Origin: CAYRLZ01 sp964425275 | Lineage (GTDB): Bacteria > Hydrothermota > Tepidihabitantia > Tepidihabitantales > JBDRVQ01 | Assembly: GCA_964425275.1 (NCBI GenBank) | Contig: CAYRLZ010000001.1 | Span: 1 to 11,812, forward strand | Reading direction: 5' to 3' | DNA length: 11,812 nucleotides | In this document: piece by piece, positions 1 to 5,833 of the stretch | Numbering within the stretch: position 1 is the stretch's first letter | Layout of the letters: the number at the start of each line of letters is the position of its first letter | The notes under the pieces: generated by a model | Told to the model about the DNA's origin: nothing | Databases searched by the model: none | The model's input: only the letters and a program-made list of their open reading frames with translations | Translations under genes and position numbers: made by a program

Positions 1-1106
1 GTTTTTAAGTGGTATGAGTAATAAACATCGCCATTCTCATCAAAAGTAAGAATCCCGGATAATCCTTTATAGTCTTTAGTTGCAAATAGCTCGTTTTTCA
101 TCTTCTCAGGTTTTGCACCGTATTTATAAAGGCATTTGGCGATTAATTTCAAGGCATCGTACGCCTCAGCCACAACATAGTCAGGAGTTTGCCCATATTT
201 TATTTTATACCCCTCAACAACATCCCTAATCAGGGAATCAGATGAATTGGGGTCAAATGAAAAGGTGTAAATAATACCATCGGCAGCCTTCCCGGCGATT
301 GAAAGCACCTCTTTACTTTCAGTACTACGAGTTCCAAAAAATTGGGTTTTAATTCCTAACTCTTTTGCTTGCTTCAGGATTATTCCGATATTTTTCGCCT
401 CGGTAAATAAACAGACCACCTCCGGATTTTTTTGTCTAATTTTTAATAAGTTATTCCGGTAATCCGTAACTTCAGGTGAAATTGCTTCTTCAACCACAAT
501 CTCTCCGCCTAATTTTTCAATTTCTGGTTTAATTGAGTTACGGTGTCCCATTCCTCGTTCATTATTATTATATAACAACCCTATTCTTTTATAACGAGGA
601 ACAACCGCTTTAGCCAACTCTTTATCCTCAATTTCAGCTCTTGGAGTTGTCCGAAAGGTAAAATCTGCGGGTGAAGTATACTTTGGAGTGGAAGCAACGA
701 TAGCCATTTGGAGAATCTTATCTTGATTAGCCAAAGGAGCGATAGCCATTGAAACTTCGCTACTCAAAGTGATAACCACTGGAATATTATGGATGTTCTT
801 CAATTTCTGATAAGCCGAAACAGCTTCCTTAACCTCAAATTTACTGTCCTCATAAAGAATTTTTAATTTAAGATTTGGCATTTCTTTTTTAATGTCTTCT
901 AAAGCAAGTTCTAAACCTTTTTGACTTTTTTCACCATAGTCTGCTTTGTCTCCGGTCAAAGGTAATATCGCACCTACCTTATAAACTGCTGGCTCTTTTT
1001 TACAACCCACAAAGAGGGTTGCACCAATAATCGCTGATAAAAAACCAACGATTAGGACCGATGAGATGAGTTTTTTAAGGTTTTTCATCCCGTTAGACCT
1101 ATTCAT
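1..1106 (-). CDS. livK: Branched-chain amino acid type ABC transporter substrate-binding lipoprotein (3' end outside window)
   Basis: Periplasmic binding protein of the LivJ/LivK type (Peripla_BP_6 family), which captures an amino acid or related small ligand and delivers it to a LivHMGF permease. I translated it from the minus strand: start ATG at 1106, 368 codons in the window, no stop reached, so only the last residues are missing given the usual 370-400 length. Residues 8-34 are a basic, hydrophobic signal peptide ending in LFVGC, a lipobox with Cys35 as the lipidation site. The mature part begins YKVGAILPLTGDKADYG, the hallmark family start. The gene starts with an ATGA overlap on the upstream GIY-YIG gene, and AAGGAGG lies 4 nt before the ATG. 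A second in-frame ATG at 1088 lacks a good ribosome site and may be the ancestral start (see the cassette entry). livHMGF lies divergently and is the likely partner. The ligand cannot be told; urea or other amides are alternatives to branched-chain amino acids. Confidence 0.92.
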   Translation of the reverse strand, partial: MNRSNGMKNLKKLISSVLIVGFLSAIIGATLFVGCKKEPAVYKVGAILPLTGDKADYGEKSQKGLELALEDIKKEMPNLKLKILYEDSKFEVKEAVSAYQKLKNIHNIPVVITLSSEVSMAIAPLANQDKILQMAIVASTPKYTSPADFTFRTTPRAEIEDKELAKAVVPRYKRIGLLYNNNERGMGHRNSIKPEIEKLGGEIVVEEAISPEVTDYRNNLLKIRQKNPEVVCLFTEAKNIGIILKQAKELGIKTQFFGTRSTESKEVLSIAGKAADGIIYTFSFDPNSSDSLIRDVVEGYKIKYGQTPDYVVAEAYDALKLIAKCLYKYGAKPEKMKNELFATKDYKGLSGILTFDENGDVYYSYHLK

Positions 1107-1393
1107 TTTTCCTCCTTGTTTAAAGGTCTTAAACTGTTTAACAAACTGTTCTTTAAGTATCTCTTACTCAGGCCTGTTTTTAGATACCTTTCTCGCCGAA
1201 AAGCATCATCCTTACTTAAACAGGCTCCAAAGTAAATCAATTTGACCGGCAGTCTATATTTTGTTGAGACAACCAGCTCTTTATTATCTCCCGTTCTCCC
1301 TGTATAAAATCTGCCGTCCTTTTCACTTAAAAGAAGATACGGAAAGAACCACCTATTCCCCATTGACTCGTGGGAAATTACAGGGCTAACAGG
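1089..1393 (-). mobile_element. Inverted-repeat-bounded GIY-YIG cassette inserted at the livK-like start
   Basis: The 12-mer CCCGTTAGACCT (1089-1100) is matched in inverted orientation by AGGGCTAACAGG (1382-1393), 10 of 12 positions. The two repeats enclose nearly the whole GIY-YIG gene. Next to them sits a direct repeat ATTCATTTTT at 1101-1110 and 1394-1403, each followed by a CTCC-containing ribosome-site complement. Removing 1089-1393 would join the upstream ribosome site and ATGAAT directly to the second livK-like ATG (1088). I infer that an element inserted just inside the old start: it now uses the host start codon for its own protein and supplies a new ribosome site and start for the lipoprotein. 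Mobility itself is not shown, as there is no transposase. Confidence 0.45.
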
Positions 1394-1399
1394 ATTCAT
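1103..1399 (-). CDS. Small GIY-YIG nuclease-like protein, probably catalytically degenerate
   Basis: A 98-residue protein of the short stand-alone GIY-YIG type. Recognisable parts are the first strand FPYLLLSEKDGRFYTGRT (residues 19-36; Y21 and the FYTG at 31-34 stand for the GIY and YIG motifs), then STKYRLPVKLIYFGACL (45-61), then the helix with FRRERYLKTGLSKRYLKN (67-84), where E70 is the expected metal-binding Glu. The family segment normally found between T36 and S45, carrying the conserved Arg and His (DLKRRxxEH-like), is about 8-10 residues too short and lacks both, so nuclease activity is doubtful. AGGAG lies 7 nt before the ATG at 1399. The stop overlaps the livK-like start (ATGA), so the two are probably translationally coupled. 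The N-terminus MNPVSPV is encoded by the inverted repeat that bounds the gene, which suggests an inserted cassette rather than a native member of a transport operon. Confidence 0.75.
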   Translation of the reverse strand: MNPVSPVISHESMGNRWFFPYLLLSEKDGRFYTGRTGDNKELVVSTKYRLPVKLIYFGACLSKDDAFRRERYLKTGLSKRYLKNSLLNSLRPLNKEEK

Positions 1400-1438
1400 T
1401 TTTCTCTCCTTTCATTTTTGATGTCTTTAAAACTTTTT

Positions 1439-1460
1439 CTGGATGCCTTTCTGCATCCAG
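1439..1460 (-). other. Perfect 8-bp hairpin in the leader of the GIY-YIG/livK-like unit
   Basis: CTGGATGC (1439-1446) and GCATCCAG (1453-1460) pair perfectly around a 6-nt loop. The hairpin lies about 40 nt upstream of the GIY-YIG start and downstream of the predicted minus-strand promoter, so it would be in the 5' untranslated RNA. In the transcribed direction it is followed by A residues rather than T residues, so it is not an intrinsic terminator. RNA stabilisation or a regulatory role is possible. Confidence 0.5.
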
Positions 1461-1502
1461 CAATAATCTTTTTCTTGCCTCAAAGTTATTCATACTTTGC
1501 TA

Positions 1503-1530
1503 ATTACAAGCAAATTTTATGCCAAGTCAA
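1503..1530 (-). promoter_or_regulatory. Promoter of the GIY-YIG/livK-like unit, with overlapping sigma-54-like element
   Basis: Read on the minus strand: -35 TTGACT (1530-1525), 16-nt spacer, -10 TGTAAT (1508-1503), expected start of transcription near 1496 and a leader of about 97 nt. Inside the spacer lies TGGCAT then TTGC (1524-1510) with GG and GC separated by exactly 10 nt, the spacing of -24/-12 sigma-54 promoters. Nine of the ten core bases TGGCAC and TTGC match. The livH promoter has the same arrangement. Confidence 0.55.
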
Positions 1531-1644
1531 GTGAATTTTTGATTTCTGCCCGGCTTTTCAACCTTCGGGAAATAAAGGAGTTATCAAGGCGTTGGAATAT
1601 TAACGAGCCTCTAAAAACCAAGAAGGCAGAATGTTTCAACACTA

Positions 1645-1685
1645 TGTGACAAATTTTTAGCATCTCTTGTGACTATTTTATCACA
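1645..1685. repeat. TGTGA-type repeats, possible regulator site
   Basis: TGTGAC occurs at 1645-1650 and 1668-1673, and the second copy faces TCACA at 1681-1685 across 8 nt. The pattern resembles CRP/FNR-family operators, but those use a 6-nt spacer, so identity is uncertain. The remainder of 1531-1723 shows no gene or other clear signal. Confidence 0.2.
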
Positions 1686-1723
1686 CTATTTAAGAATTTT
1701 TATTCTTTCGGATAAGAGTTTAA

Positions 1724-1894
1724 AACGGGTTTTCAGGCTCCCAATCTGCCTACCAGAAAATTTCCGAAGCCATCCGCCAGGGGTATATTGTGAATGGGCA
1801 AAATCTTAATTTAATCACCTATTCTCTCTGTAAAGTCAATAAAAAGAAGCGCACTGTTTCCAGATATGGGGTCTACCTTAGAGGGCTCTTTTGA
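1724..1894 (+). pseudogene. Remnant of the 3' end of an unidentified gene
   Basis: A frame of 56 codons opens after the TAA at 1721-1723 and ends at TGA 1892-1894. It has no ATG and no ribosome site near its left end. The translation has normal protein composition, with segments such as SAYQKISEAIRQGYIVNG and TVSRYGVYLRGLF, unlike the low-complexity frames around it. A strong hairpin with terminator features follows 16 nt after the stop, as expected for the end of a once-complete gene. I do not recognise the family. Chance open frame is the alternative. Confidence 0.35.
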
Positions 1895-1910
1895 ATCCGG
1901 GACTTGAAAA

Positions 1911-1942
1911 GATAAAAAGTTTCCTATGAGGAAACTTTTATC
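1911..1942. terminator. Hairpin terminator, possibly bidirectional
   Basis: AAAAGTTTCCT (1915-1925) and AGGAAACTTTT (1929-1939) form a perfect 11-bp stem with a 3-nt loop. It is extended by GAT/ATC (1911-1913, 1940-1942) around one bulged A. The stem ends in T-rich sequence on both strands, and on the plus strand CTTTTT follows shortly (1948-1954). It sits just after the stop of the remnant frame. On the minus strand it could only act on transcripts entering from the right. Confidence 0.6.
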
Positions 1943-1958
1943 TCGCCTCTTTTTGCTT

Positions 1959-1985
1959 ATAAGTTATTATTTTTCAACAACTTAT
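1959..1985. repeat. Second hairpin next to the terminator
   Basis: ATAAGTTATT (1959-1968) pairs with AACAACTTAT (1976-1985) at 9 of 10 positions around a 7-nt loop. ATTTTTCTTCTTTT follows within a few bases on the plus strand, so it may be a back-up terminator in tandem with the preceding hairpin. Function is inferred. Confidence 0.4.
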
Positions 1986-2230
1986 CGGATTTTTCTTCTT
2001 TTATCCCCCTTTGTTCCCTCTACCCTTTACCTATCCCCTAATTAAGCCCAAATTTATGCCTTTCTCTTTACCTCTTTCCTTGCCTCTTCTTCTGTCTCTT
2101 CTCCTTTCCCTCCCCTTTCCTATTTCTCTATCTCTCTTCTCTCCTCCTCTTCTATCCCTATCCGAACCTCTTGCCTATGCCCTTCTTGTGCGTTTTCCAT
2201 AGTCTTTTATCCAACCTCTTCCTCAATCCC
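1986..2230. other. Long polypyrimidine (plus) / polypurine (minus) tract, non-coding
   Basis: About 245 bp in which the plus strand is mostly C and T. In 2061-2160 only 7 of 100 bases are purines. The frame open here (2011-2202) translates into only Leu, Ser, Pro, Phe and a few other residues, as any CT-rich DNA does, and has no ribosome site, so I do not call a gene. The rest of the gap, 2231-2355, shows nothing that I can support. Such tracts can form triplex (H-DNA) or R-loop structures, but no clear mirror repeat is visible. Confidence 0.6.
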
Positions 2231-2355
2231 TTAGGGAAGGTGTTTCTTAATTTGAAGAAAATGGGTTAAGATGGATAAGGAGTTAACTAAAAGAGAGACC
2301 TTATGAGAAGATAAGATTTATCGCCACAGGATAGTCCAATGATAAGCATTTTTCC

Positions 2356-2400
2356 AAGTATTTTTGCCCATTCACTATTTCCTTTCGGGCAAAATTACTT
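2356..2400. repeat. 14-bp inverted repeat upstream of livH
   Basis: AAGTATTTTTGCCC (2356-2369) and GGGCAAAATTACTT (2387-2400) are complementary at 13 of 14 positions with a 17-nt loop. Part of the left arm and loop, TTTTGCCCATTCAC (2362-2375), is also the exact complement of 1790-1803 inside the gene remnant. It lies about 150 bp upstream of the livH promoter and could be an operator, an RNA hairpin or the trace of an old rearrangement. Confidence 0.45.
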
Positions 2401-2548
2401 ATAAAAGATATTTTCAGGTATTTGCCTCCGGTTTGACTCATTTCTTAATTGGGTGGTAAATTAAAAAATGCGAAATTTTATTTTTTGGATACCTAAGGGG
2501 AAAATATGACTTGCCAAAGAAATAGATTTCCATTTTTGTCCATTTGAT

Positions 2549-2577
2549 TTGACTTTGGCACAATTTTTGCCTATTAT
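2549..2577 (+). promoter_or_regulatory. livHMGF promoter, leaderless, with overlapping sigma-54-like element
   Basis: -35 TTGACT (2549-2554), 17-nt spacer and -10 TATTAT (2572-2577), each one base from consensus. Transcription should start about 6-7 nt downstream, at or next to the livH ATG at 2584, leaving no leader. Within the spacer TGGCAC (2556-2561) and TTGC (2567-2570) match all ten core bases of the -24/-12 sigma-54 consensus, with GG and GC 10 nt apart. TGCCAAAG (2512-2519) is an exact inverted copy of CTTTGGCA (2553-2560), centres about 41 bp apart, and may be a paired regulator site. Confidence 0.6.
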
Positions 2578-2583
2578 TTTCTA

Positions 2584-3459
2584 ATGTTTCTCCAGTTTCT
2601 TGCCAATGGAATAGTGGAAGGAGCGGTCTTTGGATTGATTGCCTTAGGTTTTAGTGTCATTTATAATACCTCTAAGGTATTCCATTTTGCCCACGGAGCG
2701 GTTTATACCTTTGCTGGTTATACCTTTTATACTTTTGCCCGACTTTTAAAACTTCATTGGCTACCATCAATATTATTCGCCATTTTACTCACTATTCTCT
2801 TGGGGATGGCGATTGAGAATTTTATTTATTATCCGTTATTTAAGAAGAAATCTTCGCTTATGGTGGGAGTTATTAGCAGTTTAGGTATTTATATCGTAAT
2901 AATCAATTTTATCGCAATGCTTTTTGGTAATGAGACGAAGATTTTAAGGCCTGGGGTTGAAAAGGCTTATGAGATAGGAACGGTGATTCTCACAAGGATT
3001 CAAATTTTAGAGTTTTTGGTTTTCGTCATCCTTTCTTTTTTTACGGTTTATCTTCTTAAATTTACGCAGTATGGTCAGGCATTAAGGGCCTTAGCGGATA
3101 ATTCTAATCTGGCTTCGGTTTTAGGGTTGAGTTTAAAGAAATTAAGATTAATAAGTTTCGGCTACGGTTCTTTTCTTTGTGGTGTTGCTTCAATTCTTGT
3201 CGCCTTAGATGTTGGAATGGACCCGCAGGTTGGAATCACCGCGGTTCTAAACGGTGCGGTGGCAGTGATTTTAGGTGGGGTCGGAATATTTGAATCGGCA
3301 ATTTTGGGCGGGCTTGCCATTGGCGTTGTTCAGAACCTGGCAGTTTGGCAGATTTCGGCAAGATGGGAATCGGCAATAACTTTTTTGATTCTGCTCTTTA
3401 TTCTTATCTTTAGACCACAAGGTATTTTGGGAAAAAGAAGAAGGTTAGAGGAATTATGA
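2584..3459 (+). CDS. livH: Branched-chain amino acid type ABC transporter permease LivH
   Basis: Inner-membrane permease subunit of a LivHM-type importer, forming half of the translocation path. The 291 residues match the family length. The start FLQFLANGIVEGAVFGLIALGF and the FHFAHGAVY motif (33-41) are typical of LivH, as are YGQALRALADN (163-173, the cytoplasmic loop that meets the ATPase), DPQVGITAVLNGAVAVILGG (213-232) and the C-terminal FRPQGILG (276-283). About eight hydrophobic helices are visible. No Shine-Dalgarno sequence precedes the ATG, and the promoter -10 element ends 6 nt before it, so the message is probably leaderless. The ATG choice is supported by alignment of the first helix with the family. 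The stop overlaps the livM start as ATGA. It is the first gene of a four-gene operon whose binding protein lies divergently across a 1.2 kb gap. Confidence 0.93.
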   Translation: MFLQFLANGIVEGAVFGLIALGFSVIYNTSKVFHFAHGAVYTFAGYTFYTFARLLKLHWLPSILFAILLTILLGMAIENFIYYPLFKKKSSLMVGVISSLGIYIVIINFIAMLFGNETKILRPGVEKAYEIGTVILTRIQILEFLVFVILSFFTVYLLKFTQYGQALRALADNSNLASVLGLSLKKLRLISFGYGSFLCGVASILVALDVGMDPQVGITAVLNGAVAVILGGVGIFESAILGGLAIGVVQNLAVWQISARWESAITFLILLFILIFRPQGILGKRRRLEEL

Positions 3460-4325
3460 ATTATTTATTACATATCTTAATAATGTGTGCCATCTATCTC
3501 ATCCTTGCTTTATCATTAAATTTACTTATCGGTTTTACCGGCTTGCTTTCAATCGCCCATGCGGCATTTTACGGTATTGGTGCTTATATCTCTACGCTTT
3601 TGATGGTGAAAATGGGTTTTAATTTCTTTTTGACGATTCCTTTGGCAATCCTCGGTTCAATGATTTTCGCGGTTATTGTCGCCTTACCATCTTTAAGACT
3701 GAAAGGCGACTATTTCTTACTTTCAACCCTTGCCTTTCAGGTAATCGTCTTTTCAATTCTTTATAACTGGATTGCTTTAACCCGAGGGCCTTATGGAATT
3801 CCCGGTATTCCCAAACCAAAAATTTTTGGTTTTGAATTTGGCGAAATTCCGGTATATTTCATTTTAGCGGTTGTCATAGCTTTTTTAATCTTTTTGATTT
3901 TCAAGCAACTTTATTTTTCTCCTTTTGGTCGGGTTTTGAAGTCAATCCGAGAAGATGAAATTGTGGCCAATGCCTTAGGAAAAGACCCAACGAAATTTAA
4001 GATAGAAGCCTTTATCATCGGCGGCGGATTAGCGGCGATTGCTGGTTCTTTGTATGCCTCTTATGTTACCTATATTGACCCGACCAGTTTTACTTTGGAC
4101 GAATCAGTCTTTATCCTTTCAATCATTATAATTGGCGGAACTGGAAATCTTAAAGGTCCTTTGATTGGAACAATCATAATGCTTTTCTTACCGGAGATTT
4201 TAAGGTTTTTGCGAATTCCGGATACGATAGCCGCGAATATGAGGCAGATTATTTATGGGGCGCTCTTGGTAATTCTTATGCGGCTAAGACCACAAGGAAT
4301 TTTGGGTGAATATCGGTTTGAGTAA
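3456..4325 (+). CDS. livM: Branched-chain amino acid type ABC transporter permease LivM
   Basis: Second permease subunit, expected to pair with LivH in the membrane. The 289 residues carry the family landmarks GFTGLLSIAHAAFYGIGAY (26-44), RLKGDYFLLSTLAF (81-94), the ATPase-contact loop FGRVLKSIREDEIVANALG (157-175), the GGTGNLKGPLIGT segment (227-239) and the terminal RPQGILGEYRF. Eight or more hydrophobic segments are evident. It starts inside the livH stop codon (4-nt overlap), so translation is likely coupled; GAGGA just upstream within livH can serve as ribosome site. A 6-nt gap separates it from livG. Relatives in urea (UrtC) systems look alike, so the exact substrate is open. Confidence 0.93.
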   Translation: MNYLLHILIMCAIYLILALSLNLLIGFTGLLSIAHAAFYGIGAYISTLLMVKMGFNFFLTIPLAILGSMIFAVIVALPSLRLKGDYFLLSTLAFQVIVFSILYNWIALTRGPYGIPGIPKPKIFGFEFGEIPVYFILAVVIAFLIFLIFKQLYFSPFGRVLKSIREDEIVANALGKDPTKFKIEAFIIGGGLAAIAGSLYASYVTYIDPTSFTLDESVFILSIIIIGGTGNLKGPLIGTIIMLFLPEILRFLRIPDTIAANMRQIIYGALLVILMRLRPQGILGEYRFE

Positions 4326-4331
4326 ATAAAA

Positions 4332-5081
4332 ATGATAAGGACGAATCGAGTTAGTAAGTCTTTTGGGGGAATAAAGGCAGTTGATGATGTTTCAATTACT
4401 TTTTACGATAAGAGAATAAACGGGCTAATTGGTCCGAATGGAGCCGGAAAAACTACTCTTTTTAATATAATCAATGGGTTTTTAAAGCCAGATGAAGGAG
4501 AGGTTTATCTTAATGATTTAAGAATTGATAACCTATTACCTTATCAAATTGCCCAATTGGGTTTGGGGAGAATGTTCCAGGATACGAGGGTTTTGGGGAA
4601 GATGACCGCTTTAGAAAATGTGATGCTTGCCGCGAAGAACCAAATCGGAGAGAACCCCCTAAATGTTTTTTTTAAGTACCGGAGGATGCAATGGGAAGAG
4701 AGGCAGATTAAGGAGGAGGCAAAAAGGTGGTTGGAATTTGTTGGATTGCAGGATAAGATTTATACTAATGCGGAAAGTCTTTCCTATGGTCAACAGAAAC
4801 TACTTACTCTGGCGAGATTATTGGCTGGGAAGAATGAGGTTCTTCTTTTGGACGAGCCGACAGCCGGGGTTGACCCCGGCTTTATCCCGGTTATTCTGAA
4901 TTTGTTAAAAAATCTGGTAAAAGAGGGCAAAACAATCATCTTGATTGAGCATAATATGACGGCGGTATTGGAGGTTTGTGATTGGGTATTTTTTATGGAT
5001 GAAGGAAAGATTGTCTCCTTTGGTTTGCCTTCGGAGGTGTTAGGTCATCCAGAAGTCCGAGAGGCATATTTAGGGTTATGA
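4332..5081 (+). CDS. livG: Branched-chain amino acid type ABC transporter ATP-binding protein LivG
   Basis: One of the two cytoplasmic ATPases that power the importer. All nucleotide-binding motifs are intact in the 249 residues: Walker A GPNGAGKTT (34-42), Q-loop Gln83 in RMFQDTRVL, signature LSYGQ (150-154), Walker B VLLLDEP (170-176), and H-loop His207 in LIEHNM. The longer helical region between Q-loop and signature and the C-terminal ending EVREAYLGL are typical of LivG, as opposed to LivF. The start codon follows livM by 6 nt with only a weak ribosome site (GAG), so translation may depend on re-initiation from livM. Its stop overlaps the livF start by 4 nt. Expected to form a heterodimer with LivF under the LivHM channel. 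Confidence 0.94.
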   Translation: MIRTNRVSKSFGGIKAVDDVSITFYDKRINGLIGPNGAGKTTLFNIINGFLKPDEGEVYLNDLRIDNLLPYQIAQLGLGRMFQDTRVLGKMTALENVMLAAKNQIGENPLNVFFKYRRMQWEERQIKEEAKRWLEFVGLQDKIYTNAESLSYGQQKLLTLARLLAGKNEVLLLDEPTAGVDPGFIPVILNLLKNLVKEGKTIILIEHNMTAVLEVCDWVFFMDEGKIVSFGLPSEVLGHPEVREAYLGL

Positions 5082-5794
5082 AGGATGATAGCCTTCTTTT
5101 AGCAAATAATATCTATGCTGGTTATGGTAAGAAGGAGGTCCTTTTTGGTGTTTCTTTTTCGGTAAGGGAAGGTGAGATTTTGGGATTGATTGGTCCTAAT
5201 GGTTCAGGGAAATCAACGATACTAAAGGTGATTAGTGGGCTTTTAACCCCTTCCCGTGGCTCCTTAAAGTTTTTCGGCGAAGAGATAACAAATTTAACCA
5301 CCGAAGAGAGGGTAAGACGAGGTATCGGTTATTTTCTCCAAGGCGGCGAAGTCTTTCGGAATTTAACAGTTCAGGAAAATCTGAGAATCGGAGGGTTAGG
5401 ATTAAAAAAAGAGATTGTTTCCCAGAATATGGAAGAGGTTTTGAGTCTTTTCCCACTTTTGGGGAAATACAAAAACACTCGGGCTGGTTTGCTTTCAGGC
5501 GGGGAAAGGCAGGCCTTGGCTTTCGCTATCGTTTTGATGCGTCGCCCGAAAATACTTCTCTTAGACGAACCCTCCGCTGGTCTTTCACCAATTCTGATAA
5601 AAGAAAGTATAAAGAAGATAAAGGAGATGAATGAAAAGTTAAGGCTCACAATCCTCTTAGTGGAACAGAATGTGAAAGAGGCGTTAGGAATTGTCCACCG
5701 GGTTTATCTCTTAAAAAATGGGAAAATAGTGGGTGAGGAAGAACCGGAGGATGTTTTAAGAAAAGGGAGGTTGGATGATTTATTCTTCCATTGA
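5078..5794 (+). CDS. livF: Branched-chain amino acid type ABC transporter ATP-binding protein LivF
   Basis: Second ATPase of the importer, 238 residues. Walker A GPNGSGKST (39-47), Q-loop Gln88 in YFLQGG, signature LSGGE (139-143) and Walker B ILLLDEP (159-165) are present. The H-loop position is Gln197 in LLVEQNV, which is normal for LivF proteins and separates it from LivG. The start AAxNIYAGYGKKEVLFGVSF is the family N-terminus. The ATG overlaps the livG stop (ATGA) with AGGG a few bases upstream. It is the last gene of livHMGF. Its stop codon overlaps the -35 box of the promoter proposed for the next gene. Confidence 0.94.
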   Translation: MKDDSLLLANNIYAGYGKKEVLFGVSFSVREGEILGLIGPNGSGKSTILKVISGLLTPSRGSLKFFGEEITNLTTEERVRRGIGYFLQGGEVFRNLTVQENLRIGGLGLKKEIVSQNMEEVLSLFPLLGKYKNTRAGLLSGGERQALAFAIVLMRRPKILLLDEPSAGLSPILIKESIKKIKEMNEKLRLTILLVEQNVKEALGIVHRVYLLKNGKIVGEEEPEDVLRKGRLDDLFFH

Positions 5795-5819
5795 CATAAT
5801 AATATTTTTATTGTAGGCT
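5791..5819 (+). promoter_or_regulatory. Putative promoter of the receiver-domain gene
   Basis: A perfect -35 TTGACA (5791-5796) begins on the livF stop codon. A 17-nt AT-rich spacer leads to a poor -10, TAGGCT (5814-5819, three of six consensus bases). Transcription would begin about 8 nt before the ATG at 5834, giving a very short leader. Read-through from livF is the alternative. Confidence 0.4.
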
Positions 5820-5833
5820 TTGAGAAATAAAAA

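Noticed and set aside
2011..2202. A 63-codon open frame on the plus strand in the CT-rich tract
   Set aside because: Its product is almost only Leu, Ser, Pro and Phe, which follows from pyrimidine-rich DNA; there is no ribosome site and no family likeness.
2271..2306. An 11-codon frame starting MDKELTKRETL, with its stop in an ATGA overlap
   Set aside because: Too short to judge, no convincing ribosome site, and the following frame ends after three codons.
1400..2583. CRISPR array, tRNA or riboswitch in the long spacer
   Set aside because: No regularly spaced repeats, no cloverleaf or CCA-type end, and no conserved riboswitch core could be seen on either strand.
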